From NCBI GenBank assembly GCA_033239525.1, contig BSYO01000026.1:8542371-8606370 (forward strand): a DNA stretch of 64,000 nucleotides, read 5' to 3'. The position numbers and the translations under genes are program-made. A model generated the notes under the pieces. It worked only from the letters and a program-made list of their open reading frames with translations, was not told the origin of the DNA and ran no database searches. Positions 32,417 to 45,450 of the stretch are shown piece by piece; the first letter of the stretch is position 1; every line of letters starts with the position of its first letter. The DNA is from Nepenthes gracilis (Eukaryota > Streptophyta > Magnoliopsida > Caryophyllales > Nepenthaceae).

Positions 32417-34370
32417 CTAAGGCTGGGAGCCACATGGTGAGCATGGAAAGAGCTCCCCTCCTCTGTCAAAAAAATCCATCAAGTTAGATCGGCGCCGAAC
32501 ACCGATGTTCCTCAGGTCAAAGAAGCCAACAGGAAAGTTTGGAGCCACTAGGGATTCGATTTGTCTGCAAGGGCGAATGTCGTCCCAGAATTTGACGTTC
32601 AGTGCATGGCCTGCTACATTTAGACTAAACTGGGTCCTCAACTCTACCTTAAGTCATGTGTTCTCACTTCAGAGATCAGCAAGATGCTGCTCAGCTCACT
32701 GGAGCATGTCCTTGAATGAGGCGATTTGATCTAGAGTTTAGGATTTTTCCTCCACATGCTCATGGGATCTCACCTTGAGCTCGGATAGCTAGAGGTTGAG
32801 GCTAGCAACCCATTCCCGGCTCTGCTATGCCTCGGCAATATCGGCATTCACCAAACCCTCCATCTCCTCAAGCACACTTGGGTCGACGAGCGTCTGGATT
32901 AGGTGAGAGATTTCTACATTGTGTTGACGTATCAGGCCATCCCGCTAGTGCAAACAAGCCTCCAATGGATGTAACACTGCCTATGACTGCAAGCAAGTAG
33001 ACAAATGGTTAGGTAAGGATAACAACAATAAGAATAAGGAGGTATCTTGCTCATGCCCCAGTGAAAGGCAGTTCCTCCAAGGACAAAGCGCCTGGGGAAG
33101 CCCTGGGAGAGGAAGCAGAAGGAGACCTCTAACTCAACAGAGGCACTTCCTGATGGCAAGAAGGTGTCCCAAAACTTGGAAGAGAGGGGGAAGCCATCGG
33201 ACCCTTTGGTACATCGGATACCAGGGTCTCCCGGTAAGGCATCTTGCTAACCACCATCGCCTCTGCATTATCCCGCGCTTGGACTTCAACCACTCGGTCA
33301 TTGTTGGGACCCTCCTCAACAAAAGTGGCAGGAGGGTTGGGTGCGAGCTCTTTAGGTGACGAGATGATAACAGTAGGGATCTCATACTGGGTCAGAGTCA
33401 GCGCATTGATCGGCTCACCTAGCTTCCCAGCCCCAGGCTCACTTGACACTCCAATAGGAGGAACAAGGGGCTCACTGCCCTCAGCGAACCTATTAGCCTC
33501 CTCAAAGACTTGTCCAGTTGAAGAAGACGAGATAGAGGCTAGCCCTCTAGACGACTCATCAACACTCCGCATCCACTCCGCAATGGTCGGGCCGGAGTCA
33601 GAGGAGGGGAAATCGAACAAAGCTATCCACCACTTGGTCGCCCTCTTAGAGGAATCCTTGATGTATAATGATCTAGGTTTCCCCTTGGGCTAGAGAAGTA
33701 ACAGGGCTGTTACATCTATCCCCTTCAAGCAGAACTCCCACTTAGCTTACACAAAAGCCCTTACGGATAGCCAAGAGTCCTTTTCATGAAAGGAGCCAGC
33801 ATGCATCTTAACAAGCTCCATCAGTGGCCTCATTAGGTCTTTCTCCCGATATAGGACATCACCGGCATAAGAAGTTAGTACCTTGCCCCACTTATTAGAA
33901 GGGGCCCAGTCAGAGGGGATCGTCAAATAAAAGTACTGGTCCTTCCAACACTACACCAAGTCAGGGTTTCACTCACTTATTCATTACTCCTTATGGGAAA
34001 AAATCCAATCTGTGTCCTGAATAAATTGAAAGATCACTTTCACAGTCACGACATCCAAAGATTGCCCATGGTGACAGAAGAAGATGCACAGGAAAATTTG
34101 ATATCAAATGGTGTTGGGATACGAAATGGCGATTGGGATGTCCAAAGACACCAGGACCTCATACACCTTTTGCATCAATGGAATACAAAGGCCACTCCTA
34201 AAATGGACCTCATAAATGATAATGAACTCAGGCTAGGGAGAACAAGCCTTATCGTCATTAGTTGGTAGCATATACAAGATGGTGCTCGGGATGTGGTATC
34301 GATCGAACAAAGAGTCAATTTCATCAGAGGTGAGAACAGATGGGATTGTATCGACACTCACAGGGGGCAT
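32417..34370 (-). pseudogene. Antisense ORF of the old Tat element
   Basis: Read on minus from an ATG at 34370: MPPVSVDTIPSVLTSDEID, then a FDRYHIPS segment, and after a stop FIIIYEVHFRSGLCIPLMQK. This lines up with the antisense protein at 48563 (SVLTTAEMQKI, a KYNIPSSY segment, YITVYEAHLKSGLRFPL). The downstream part includes the frame 33129-33620 (acidic, Ser/Pro-rich) and ends in a region corresponding to the coiled-coil part of the other copy. Many stops. It belongs to the transposon-encoded family annotated in plants as putative gypsy-type transposon protein; its function is unknown. Confidence 0.75.
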
Positions 34371-35738
34371 GGAAAGCAAAATGAGAAATCAGAGTTGAGC
34401 GATTCGGATAGAGAAAGAAAAGTGCAGGAAGTGGCGAAGGCTAAAAGTTTAAATAGCTGATGCCCTATCCCAAAGCCGTGTCATTTAAGCATACCGAGGG
34501 GGCGCGTCCCATAATTTCCACGACACCTGCTCGCACTGTGGGATGCTAAGGTGCGTCAATTGCGTAGTGCCAGTAATGGTGGTCTGATGCTACGACTCCC
34601 CATACAGACAGCTGACACCTGATGGCCCTAGATTGAGGAGCCTGTGGCGAGGCGCTAGTTTCAAGGCCCCAATTTTCCACTCTCCAAAGCTACAAACTGG
34701 CAGTGAGTGACCTTGGTGGGCTCGAGGTTGGTTTGACTAACTCATATCCTAACTAAGCATTCGGGATAAATCGTTGTGAATTGGATCGTCAGAAGATCGA
34801 GATGTCAGTAGTCCAAGTTGTTAGGATTGTCAGAAGTCAAGCAACATTCAAGCATATTTGTATCATGCAAGAATATTGGAGTCATACAATGTGAAGGCAA
34901 ATAATGCTCGAATAGTTCTATTCAGTAATTCATTTTAAAAAGTACAAATTTATAATAGTGGACGTACAACTCAGAAGGAAATAAGAATACATGGAGTAGC
35001 GACTTGATAGTGGTAAATCGACTAGCCATTGCCAAGAAGGCCCCAAAGGAAAGCTCATGTGCTAGCACCATAGAACCACCCATAATATCATTGGATGCAA
35101 TCGATGAGCCCTTCTCGATGGGCGAGAAAAGACCCCCCTCTCAAGCAACCTATCGTCGAGCAGTTCCTAAGATTAGCAGTGGAAGTGAAGGAGACAAGGG
35201 CATCCCTCCTTTAGATCGGAACCCAAGAGGATTGTACAACGTCTGCGGGAAGAGAGGGGGCAACTGCTCGATCCCAAGCCTTTGCTCAATCAAATGCAAG
35301 TTCAGGCATGAGAATGGCACAAAAGAGGCAAAACAAGGTAGATTTTCCTACAAAAGAGGGTAACTAAAGTAGACTTTGTAAGCACCATCAGCATTGAAGA
35401 AGAGCTCCTTCTAACTCTAGCCAATGGCAGCGTAAGCTCAACACTAGCTTCGAACTCTCGTACCGCATGGCCGGTGAAGATGATTTGTGGAGCAAGGCAT
35501 AGAGAGCCCATCCATTTATAGCCAGGGAGGAGATCGGCAAGCATTAAATCGAGAAGATAGTACTGACGTCAGAGAATCGTCCAAATTCTTGCTAAAGACA
35601 GTGACTCAAATCCCGCCTCAGTGTGTAGCAATCATGAAAATTCCTGGGGAAGGATCATGCGAGTAGACCTGTAGTTGGCACCCTATCAATGAATATGTTG
35701 AGAGTTGACAAGTTAGGCCTCCTGGCATGGGAGGCTAG
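34371..35738 (+). other. Non-coding 3' region of the old Tat element
   Basis: Between the antisense ORF start and the 3' LTR. Open frames here (for example 35004-35363) resemble nothing I know. Unlike the younger Tat element, there is no tandem array. A purine-rich tract GGGAGG lies just before the 3' LTR. Confidence 0.55.
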
Positions 35739-36698
35739 CGATGGGTCTGACAAAACATAGGTCGGTCAAAACCTAGCCCGTAGGAGTAGCAAAGGCCCAA
35801 CAGGTATTTTCCCAAGGCCACGGTCAGGAGGTGTAGCAAAGGATAGACTGGCCCACCAAGAGTGGGGAAGCCCAAATATTAGAGGCCCATCGCATGGGCT
35901 GTCAAGTCAAAGGCTGGACATTGGAGCGTTTGGCTTGTGCAGGTCGACCAGAAATTGTTTAGCAAGGAACGGGCGATTAGTGTTGTGCACAGTGAGTGCT
36001 TATGGTTGCCCCTCCTGGGTGGCTGTCAACAACCTGACGGCACAGTGCAGGCAAGCAAAGAGAACTTGCCATAATGCAACCACGATAATTGTCCCAACAG
36101 TTCTGCAAATATTCATAGAATATTCACCTGTACAGCGTATCACTCTAGAATGGCAAGCGTAGCTCTGCCATGTTTCCAAAAAAGGTGGCGGTTACCATAA
36201 GCATCTACACACGATCACTAAGACAGCTCAACGAATCTATCAAAGCAACCGACAATCAGTCGTAAGGCTCCAGGGAGGCTGCACCAGCTCCAATTCTACA
36301 AATACCCCTTCACTTCTACAGGAAGGGGAATGAGTAGTCCTTACCCTCAAGCACCCCAGAAAGATCGAAGAAGTTCTCTTTCTCTCAAGCCACTTAGCTT
36401 GAGCGAATTCCTAAGAGTCTAGTTCTCCAGTTCACACTCGATCCCCCCTTTTTTCGTGCATCCATGTATTCCTTACATTCTCTATCTTTTTCCCCATCAC
36501 AAAAAAGATTTTTAATTTGAATATTTGAGAATATATCAGGGAGTGAGTTCTACCATCCTCTGGCCTCTGATTGATTTATTGTAGTGTGTAGGATTTAGGT
36601 TATCAAGAATAGAAATTGAACCCGTCTCAATTTGACTCATAGGGAGAGATTAGATAGCTTTTTAATCCGTACAACAATTTGGATCTAAGGATGTATCA
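35739..36698 (+). repeat. 3' LTR of old Tat element
   Basis: Starts CGATGGGTCT (TG end changed to CG) after GGCTAG and ends TATCA. Homologous along its length to 15244-16237. Confidence 0.83.
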
Positions 36699-36719
36699 AA
36701 AGTAAAGGTGCAAACATAT

Positions 36720-39230
36720 AATTTATTTCCAAATAAATGTTTCCAATCAATTGATAAAATGTAATTATTTTCACTTTATTATTGAACAAAATAGTTATTT
36801 TTTAAAAAAAAATTAAAGAAATTAATATTTATTGATGTTAAGATGCGGCATTAATTAAGTTTGACTCCATTCATAAGTTTAGAAAGTTCATGATTAATAA
36901 GTCCAATAAAGAGAAAGTATTGTCTAATCTAATAGATTTAAGTTTAAAAAACTCAGTGTGTAATTTTGACTTAATTTTAATCAAAATAAATTAAGATTTG
37001 ACGGGCGATTATTAAGCAGAATACAAAATAGGTTAAGTTATATGTTCAAATGACTATATATCCAAATTTCACCGAGTGATTAATTTAATCAGTGAGTTTA
37101 TTCAACCGAGTGGTTTGTATACTTTGTAGTTAGCTAATGAGAGGATTGTCAAATTAGCCAACATTAATTGATCATCATTATCAATTTAATCTTTATGCAT
37201 AAACCACATTTAGTCATAGCATTCTAACTCACTTATTCTTTTATCAAATACTGAGTCAAGTCATTTATTTCTTTGTCATCCTCTCAACCTTTCCCATATT
37301 CTAATTTTTTTTCAAAAAATTCAGTGACTTAAATATTAAAGAATATATCGGAGAGTGAGTTTTAATTCATCTGAAGTTATTATTTGCTATTCTAGTTTAT
37401 AGAATCTGGATAGAAGATTTAATAATTCTAATTGAGTTTATTTAAATCATTATCTAGATTTCATATATGAATTATCAGCATTATTTCTGGAAAAAGATAG
37501 TTAAGCTACTTGTTCCTTATTAAACAAAGACACACGCACCAAAAATCTATGAATTATCAATCTTTGACAAATCAGTCAATATGATGATTACAAGGATACA
37601 TGGAAAATCCAACCAACTATCTGAAGATGTCCCCTCTTATGATGTTTTTCCTAAACAAGATAGTTAAGAAAGTGCTCACTTACTAGCCGCTTTAGACATT
37701 GGTGCTTTGATTGTTTCACTTTAAGACATATCAAAGTTTTTAAAGTTCATCTAGAATAAATTTGATGACCAAATCTGTCTGAGTTGAGGCCCTTCATTCT
37801 TGAGCTTTGACTTCAAAGAGAATGTCAAAGTAAGGAAGCCGCATCAAGGGGAACCCCTCCCTATTAAAAATGTTGCAGCCCCTGAGGTGAAAAATTGAGT
37901 TATTTCTTTTTGACTCGAAAGCCATCACTTCAACATCAGAAAAGAGAACCAAACGTAATGAAATCATCAATACACTCAGGATTTTGGTTACCATTTGAAT
38001 GAGAGGAATTGTTATTTAGTAGTATGCCCTGAACCCTCTTAGTCAGACAAATATTAGGTATATCTACTAATTATTGAAAGTTGATGATATTTATCAACGC
38101 AAAGAAGATCGCCTCCACAAGTGGATAAGCGCATCAAGAGGATAGAGCAGTAAGTCTTTTGAGAAAGTTTTATTGGCCATACAACCCAATTGGGTCGTAC
38201 GTGATTGACCTCTAAGATCAACGCATTGACTCCCCCAAAAGTATAAAATGCCCATAATGGAGCAATATGATGGAAGTTCTATTCTAATGGATCATCTAAA
38301 CTATTTTTGCACCATTCTTAGCTTTCAAAATTTGGATGTGCCTCTATTTCTTTTTAATTTTAAAAGGAAGTGCAAGAATTTAGTTCTATGGGCCAGGATC
38401 GAATTCTATTGGACCTTTATAGAAATTAGATAAGCAGTTTCTATTCTATTTTGCCACTAGATAGAGAGGAAAAAATAATACTGACATTTGATTAGAATTA
38501 GACAGTCTCTTTATGAAAATCCAAATCGTTTTCTAGCCTAATTTAATGCTAGGGGCCAAGTTATATTAAAGCTTACACTGAATGCTTATATGTTGACTAT
38601 CCAGTCAGACTACTTTTTTAAGTTATTGGTTTAATAAGATCTAAGATATTCTTGAAAGTAAAAATTATTATTGAGGCTCACATTATAGTAGAGGAGGCGA
38701 ACAATGCCAAAAGGCTAGAATGCCTAAACTATGAACATCTAGAATAGATTGCAGGTAGTAAACATAGGAATAGTAGCAACTAACCTGCTCAAGACTTTTA
38801 GAAGCATTAGAGAATCGAGCCATACATTTGTCAGAGAGTTTGATGTATTTATTGGACTATAATTAATATATAATTAAATGGATCTATCAGATGAACTACT
38901 TAATAGGCTAGATAATGAGCCAATCTAGGCTAAGATATTATGCACTTAAAAGTTACAATGAGGACATTCCAGAGATGACCTCACATTAACTAATTATTTT
39001 CGTAGTAGATATTTCATTCATCTGTAATGCCTTACTAGGCCGACAAAGCCTGGTAACATTTGAAGCGTTTACCTTCATCCCATATTTGAAAATAAGGTTC
39101 TTAATTAGATAGAAGGTTGGAGAAAATAAAGTAGGTCAAGTCATTGGACAAAATTATTAATTAACACATTAATAGCCCGATTTCTTTACAACCAATAGAA
39201 GAGTGATCGAGGTACAACAGGTATGATTCT
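36720..39230 (+). mobile_element. Very eroded Tat LTR plus gag/protease relic
   Basis: A U5-like stretch at 37334-37480 (AATATATCGGAGAGTGAGTT) matches 36524-36600 of the preceding LTR. It is followed by gag remnants: EQYDGSSILMDHLNYFCTIL (38258-38320), pieces near 38520-38720 equivalent to the region ending in the C/H cluster, and a protease remnant VVDISFICNALLGRQSL near 39005-39060. RT and later domains are missing. The left limit is not defined. Confidence 0.65.
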
Positions 39231-40056
39231 TTTTAACCTCATAAGTGCACAAGAATTCAATATAATTTTTTCGTAAATTATGTAGCGTATCCGCGGGGGG
39301 TTGATTTTTTACTCGAAACCAATTTTGTAATTATTTTATATTTCAAAAATATCAAAAAAATTAAAACGTTAAGTTAATGATAATCAGAGTGGACATAACA
39401 GTTGTGATATAGCCAGAAAGTTAATTAAAAGATACAAAAAAATAACTGATAAAATTTTAAATTGTTGAAAAATAAAAATATACATGTAGCGGCTATACTT
39501 TTCAATAGTAATAAAAGTTAAAGTGTAAAAAATTAAAGTACAAAAATATAAAATTCAAAGAGTAGCACGATTTAACCATTAAAGGTTTAGAAAATAAAAA
39601 AGTAAATAAACTGCGAGAAGTAAATAATAAAAATTTAAAATTATAAGGGTAGCGATAACTTAACTATCAAAGGTTTAAAAAAATAAAATAACAAAAAATA
39701 AAATATAATAAATTAAATAACATAAATATAAAGTTATTAAATAATTTTAATAATTTTTCCTAACGTATTAATTTTTATAATATATAATATAAAATAACTA
39801 GTAGAGCCAAATTAATTTAAAAATAAATTTAATTAAACTAAAATTTAAATATATAAACTAACAAACTCCGCCAAACTTTACTCCCCTCTTATTTTCTGTC
39901 TCCTCTCTCCGCTCTGCCCGCGGCTTCTGCTTCCACGCTCTCTTCTCCCTCTCTTTCTTTCTTCCTTATCCCCCCCCCCTCTCGCCTCTGCTTTCCTCTC
40001 CCCACTCCCTCTCCCTCTTTCTTCTCTCTCTTTCTTTTGCTTCCGCAGCTTCTCCT

Positions 40057-40095
<39 letters not shown>

Positions 40096-40619
40096 CTCTC
40101 TCTCTCCTCTGGTTCCAAATGGATCCATTTGCTCACTTTTATTGCAAAAATTATTTATCAAAAAATAAAATAAGTACAATTAAAATATATAATTTAATTA
40201 AAAATTATTTAAAAATAATAGTAAATAAATGAGGATAAAAATACAAAAGTTGTAATTCATCACACTTCATATCTACTCATTGCTATGCCCTTAGCAATTA
40301 AAAAAATAAGTAAATATTGGAAATTAAAAAGAATTTTACCTTCGTGGGTAACACGATTATATTTAACGGATATAATAAGCCTTTAAACCCCTAGGTGACC
40401 CTATTGGACGAGTTAAGTCTTGTAAAGGCTTCTAATAATAATACCCATAAACATTCATAGATATCTTAAAATATATGTAAATTATATTAATGTTAAAAAA
40501 ATTAATAGGATTAATATAAATATTTAAAATTATAAATTTAGTCATTTTAAATTTATTATTAAGAGAGTTTAAATGTATGTGTATTTATTTTATCTCAACT
40601 CATTAAGTACAAATATACA
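39231..40619. repeat. AT-rich dispersed repeat, unclassified
   Basis: 39290-39565 is recognisably homologous to 53640-53915 (shared AAAATTTTAAATTGTTGAAAA and TATACTTTTCAATAGTAA/TATGCTATTCAATAGCAA). It starts near a GCGTATCCGCGGGG motif. A CT-rich tract with a (CT)n run is at 39880-40110. No coding sequence. It may be part of an LTR, but I cannot name the family. Confidence 0.5.
40066..40108. repeat. (CT)n microsatellite
   Basis: About 14 uninterrupted CT units within a pyrimidine-rich tract. Confidence 0.9.
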
Positions 40620-41104
40620 TGATGGGTATTATTATCCGAATAACTGGTAACCACCCATAGGATAAATTATAAAAACTCCTGATAACTTCTACGGTTCGTT
40701 TTTGAGAGAAACGTACCATAATCAATCGGAGGTTGAAATCGGAGAAGTTATAAAACCGACAGGAGTTAAATTAACTAAGTATACTTATCTGGAGAAGTTA
40801 TACTTTTTCGGATAAGTTACAAAATTGAAAGGAGGCCCTATATAAAGAGAAGGTAATCCTCCAAGAAAGGAGGCCCTGAAACTCTCTCTCTCTGAAAATT
40901 ACTATCTGAAATAAAAATAAATACATCTTTTCCTTTTATTATTCAAAAAAGGCCGTGACTGACTTGAGCGTCGGAGAGCCTTTGGGGATCTAGCCCCATT
41001 GGCCTTCTGACCATCTTGTCTTCTTTTGTGTTGTATAGGTCTTGAGTTAAAAAGACAGAGCAACAAAAATCATCTCCATCAAACTCCGGACCAGATCCGC
41101 AACA
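40620..41104 (+). repeat. 5' LTR of Tat element
   Basis: 485 bp, TGATGGGTAT to CGCAACA. TATA box CTATATAAAG near 40848 and U5 motif ACTTGAGCGTCGGAG near 40960. About 93-94% alike by eye to 50613-51082. Confidence 0.94.
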
Positions 41105-41158
41105 TTGGCGCTGTCTGTGTGAATCAGACAAAAGTTTGATTTACCACTAAAAAAAAAT

Positions 41159-42850
41159 ATGGTTAATACCCAAACGTATCGAAGTGCTCCGGCAATAAGT
41201 GCTCCGGAAGTTAGTGCTTCGGCATTAGAAAATGCTATTCCTGAAAATAACCCTCATTTGTCGGAGCAAGAAAAAAATCAACAGAATCAACTCATACAAG
41301 CGATGAACGCCCGTATGGACCACATGACTCAAGAACTTCAATCTTTACGCAAACAAGTGGGACGTCAAAAGCCGGACGCCCATTCTTCAGCAACGCATAT
41401 TCCCGCTTCAATGGAAAATAGGCGGAAGAAAAAATCGACCGTACATATCCAAGAGAAAATGTTTACAAGAGAAAGGGGTGAAGGCCGATCTCGATTAGAA
41501 GGCCGGTTGGGCCCGAGATCCATTGAAGACAGCCCAGAAAGACGAAATCCCCGGAGTGAAAGAAGACCTCTTGACCAAGAGGAAGCTTCCTCCAACTTGC
41601 CTCCGGATAGCAAAAATAACCAACCACACCGGTTCGAAGCTCTTGAGGAATTGAGAGTTTATCTCAATGCCAAAAACGTCCAACATCACCGATCTGAAGC
41701 TCCTGAGGAATTGAGAACTTATTTCAATATCAAAAAATCTGCTGCTATACCTCAAAGAGAAGAAAAATTAGAAAAGATGTGGGATTATCTTTTCGGAGAA
41801 AAATTTGAAGGACGAATTAACGATTTAAGGAGGTCCCCATTCACAACGAAAATACGGACCAGTCCATTATCCCAGAAGTTCAAAATGCCATCTATTGATA
41901 CATATGATGGAAGTACTGACCCGATGGATCACTTGGACCACTTCTGAACGATACTAAGCTTTCAAGGCTTAGATGAAATGATGATGTGTCAATACTTCCC
42001 TTTGACTTTGAAGGGGGATGCAAGAATTTGGTTCTACCGAATGCCAACTAACTCAATTCGGTCATTCCAAGAATTAGCAGATAATTTTCTTTCTCAATTC
42101 GCTTCAAGTCAAAGAATAGAAAAACAACCTTGGCACTTGGCTCGTATCAAGCAGGGACCAAATGAAAACCTGAAGAGCTTCCTATCAAGATTCACTTCCG
42201 AAGCTCGTCGAATTCCACGCCTCACTGACGAAGTCAAGTTAAACACTTTCATTGCAAATCTGGAGCCAGGAGAGTTTTTTAAACATTTAACCCATATAGA
42301 TCCACAAACTTTCAGAGAAGTGAAAGTTACTGCACGAGCGTACGTGGCAGCAGAGGAAGCCAATGAAGCTAAAAAGCCTCTTAGGGTAAATCCTCCTTAT
42401 CAAGGATAACCGAAAAGAAGAAGAAACGAAGATGAAAGATCCCATCCAAAGGAGCCCAGAAGGAAGTTTAAGAACGAAACACGAAGGAAATTCAGACCTT
42501 TTGATCCGACCCCGTTAAATGATTCAAGAACAAATATCCTCATACAAATTCAGGAGGAAAAATTCTTCAAATGGCCAAGAGCCCCAAAGAACCCTGAAAG
42601 TGGAGATCAAAGCAAGTTTTGCCACTACCATTGCTCACCTGGGCATGGAATTGAGAAATGCTGGACTTTACAAAGAGAGATTGAAAATCTGATTAGGAAA
42701 GGACATCTCAAAAAAATTTTAAAGAACCCAGAGGATAACTCCGGTGGAAGACTGGAAGAAGAAAAGACGGAGCAGCCACAATTGAAAAGTCGCATGGTGG
42801 CCGGAGTGGTAAATATGATAACCACCAGACCGGCCAAGGCTCAGTCCGAC
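41159..42850 (+). pseudogene. Tat gag
   Basis: Starts MVNTQTYRSAP. An N-terminal coiled-coil-like region around 41270-41370 (MNARMDHMTQELQSLRKQVG) and a charged middle with two related LRVYLNAKN / LRTYFNIKK repeats are followed by the gag core: YDGSTDPMDHLDHF, a TGA at 41945-41947, TILSFQGLDE in the same frame, then MCQYFPLTLKGDARIWFYRM, SFLSRFTSEARRIPRL and LNTFIANLEPGEFFKHL. A further stop at 42407-42409 precedes KFCHYHCSPGHGIEKC, the Tat C/H cluster. Two stops interrupt one otherwise continuous frame, so loss of function is recent relative to the other Tat copies here. Confidence 0.88.
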
Positions 42851-43270
42851 TAACTGGATATCATCAGAAGTGATAAAAAGCGGAAGTTTGAAAGTGATGA
42901 TGTAATTAGCTTTAGTAAGGAGGATATGGATCATGTAAGGACACCACACTCAGATCCATTAGTTATATCAGCTTTAGTTTCTGATGGTAACGTAGATTAC
43001 CAGATGAAACGAATAATTATCGATAATGGAAGCTCTAGCAATTTACTTTATTTTGATGCTTTCATTAAATTGGGTTTGAAAATTAATCAACTCCGACTAG
43101 CCAATGGACCGCTGTATGGAGTGGAAATGAACCCAGTCACAGTCAAAGGAACCAACCAATTAGAGGTCATATTGGGAACTTACCCAAAAACTGCTTCTCA
43201 CGAACTTATTTTTCTGGTAGTGGACCTGCCTTCAGTTTATAATGCAATTCTAGGTCGACCCGCCTTATAA
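42851..43270 (+). pseudogene. Tat aspartic protease
   Basis: Same frame as gag. The catalytic segment is IIIDNGSSSNLLYFDAFIKL (D-N-G variant, usual in this lineage), ending with the conserved VVDLPSVYNAILGRPAL and a TAA stop. It would cut the polyprotein. Separated from RT by a frame change. Confidence 0.88.
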
Positions 43271-43476
43271 TTTTTGGAGCAGGTTATATCTATTCCTCAT
43301 TTAAAAATGAAGTTTCCAACATCAAATGGTGTTGGAGAAATATTGGAAGATCAAATTACCGGTTGAACATATTATTTATCCCAAGTTGAAAAAAATGTTC
43401 AAGATCGGACCTTGGAAGATTTTGATTATCGAGATGAAAATACTTACAATAAGCATAGTCCGGAGAAGTAACTGAT

Positions 43477-44705
43477 TTGATTCTGTTGGATCCAACAGAT
43501 CCGAAAAAATGCGTACAAATAGGAAATTCATTGACCGGACCAGTTCGTGGGCGGTTAATTGACTTCCTCCGGCGGAATAAAGATGTCTTCGCCTGGACAT
43601 CATCCGATATGCCTGGAATTTCAACCGAAGTGATAATCCATAAATTAAGTTTGGATCCCAATCACAAACCAATTAGGTAGAAGCGAAGGAACTATTCGGT
43701 TGAGAAGCTCATCGCAATCAGGAAGGAAGTGAAGAATTTACTGGATGCCGGTTTCATAAGGAAAGTCCAGTATCCGGACTGGCTTTCTAATGTGGTTATG
43801 GTAAAGAAGAGCAACAGAAAGTGGAGGATGTGTGTTGATTTTACCAATTTGAATAAGGCCTGTCCAAAGGATAGTTTTCCTTTGCCGAGAATTGATTTAT
43901 TGGTAGATTCAACGTCCGGACATAAATTACTCAGTTTCATGGACGCATACTCCGATTATAACCAAATTAGCATGTGCTCGGAGGACGAAGAACACACCTC
44001 CTTTATGACTGACCAAGGAACTTACTGTTACAAGGTAATGTCATTCGGATTGAAGAATGCCGGTGCCACGTATCAAAGACTGGTGAACAAATTACTCGTA
44101 GATCAAATCGGCCGAAACATGGAGGTATATGTAGACGATATGCTCGTTAAAAGTAAATTCATGGACGATCACACTGCAGATTTAGAAGAGGCTTTTGAAG
44201 TACTCCGAAAATATCATATGAAATTAAATCAACCAAATGCGTTTTTGGAGTATCCTCAGACAAGTTTTTGAAATTTATAGTTTCAAAGCGAGGTATTGAA
44301 GCCAATCCGGAAAAGATAAAGGCGGTTACAGAAATGAGCCCACCAAAAACTATAAAAGAGGTTCAACGGCTTACAGGAAGACTTGCTGCACTCTCTCGAT
44401 TCTTATCCAAGTCGGTAGAAAAGTATCTTCCATTCTTTAAAGCTTTAAGAAGAACCAAAGCAAATGGTTTCCAATGGACCGAAGAATGCCAAGTAGCTTT
44501 TCAGAATTTAAAAGAATATTTAGCCAGCCCTCCTCTCCTGACATCACCATTAGAGGGAGAGGAGTTATTTTTATATCTGATAGTTTCTGATGTAGTATTA
44601 AGTTCAATTTTAATCCGGCAACAGGAGGATGTTCAAAGACCGGTTTACTATGTTAGTAAAATACGGTTAGACGTAGAAATAGTTATACACACGCCGAGAA
44701 AATAG
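43477..44705 (+). pseudogene. Tat reverse transcriptase
   Basis: 43477-43680 gives DPTDPKKCVQIGNSL and RGRLIDFLRRNKDVFAWTSS. 43729-44271 gives the RT core: WRMCVDFTNLNKACPKDSFP, LLSFMDAYSDYNQI, TYCYKVMSFGLKNAGATYQR and the catalytic YVDDMLVKSK at about 44128-44157. A one-base shift at about 44270 leads into 44268-44705 with PPKTIKEVQRLTGRLAALSR and KSVEKYLPFFKALRR. A stop at 43678-43680 separates the first two parts. The catalytic Asp pair is intact. Confidence 0.9.
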
Positions 44706-45450
44706 TGTTAGCACTTGTTTATTCAGCAATAAAGCTAAGGCCATATTTCCAGGCCCATAAAATAACCGTCCTCATAGATCAACCTTTTAAAGGAATATTA
44801 CAAAAGTTGGATACTTCGGGGTGACTGGTCAAATGGGCAATCGAACTCGCAGAATTTGATATTGAGTACAAACCGAGGCCATCAATAAAAGGACAGGCTC
44901 TGGCTGATTTTTTAGTTGAAATTTCTTTCTCAGCACAAAATAATGAAGTAGAAGATCAAAACATTGGCCGGACTGAATTATCCACTCCATGGACGATGTA
45001 CGTGGACGGATCATCTACACAACAGGAAGTGGAGCCAGAGTGATATTATGAACTCCGGAAGGAATGAAAATACCATACTCACTGAGACTTTTATTCCCAA
45101 CAATAAACAACGTGGCTGAATATAAAGCTCTGTTGGCCGGACTTTGGTTGGCCAAAGAATCTTCAGTAAAGTATATTGCAGTTTATAGTGACTCTGAGTT
45201 GATAGTTAATCAAGTTCGAGGAGACTTTGAAGTGTCAAAGTCATGTTTAGCAAAATACCTTGCAAAGGTAAGAAGTGCATTTCAAGATTTTGATAAAATC
45301 GATATGAACCATATTTCTAGAAGGGAAAACGAAAAGGCCGACCAATTAGCAAAGGCGGTGGCTATAGAAAATCCGGAGCAGTACTCTCGGAGTATGCGAG
45401 AAGTCCTTACTATTCCAAGTATTGAAGAAATCGATCAAGATATCTTACAA
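44706..45450 (+). pseudogene. Tat RNase H
   Basis: TMYVDGSST at about 44992-45020 is followed by a frameshift. The frame then reads NVAEYKALLAGLWLAKESSV, IAVYSDSELIVNQVRGDFEV and NEKADQLAKAVAIENPEQY, the plant Tat RNase H pattern with its catalytic D and E positions present. Confidence 0.88.

Larger units (their letters stand above)
15244..36698 (+). mobile_element. Old Tat-lineage Ty3/gypsy element, split by nested insertions
   Basis: Two homologous LTRs (15244-16237, 35739-36698) bound the element; flanking bases are GAAGT at 15239-15243 and AAAGT at 36699-36703, a target duplication with one change. A primer-site-like TTGGCACCGTCTATGGGA follows the 5' LTR at 16238. Gag-pol relics run on + to 21810, an antisense ORF lies on minus near 32417-34370, and a purine-rich GGGAGGCTAG precedes the 3' LTR. 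The stretch 22182-31934 is a foreign insertion; without it the element is about 11.7 kb. Every reading frame is broken. Confidence 0.85.

Noticed and set aside
35004..35363. 119-aa plus-strand ORF near the 3' LTR of the old Tat element
   Set aside because: No recognisable domain, in the non-coding 3' region of a decayed element; likely chance.
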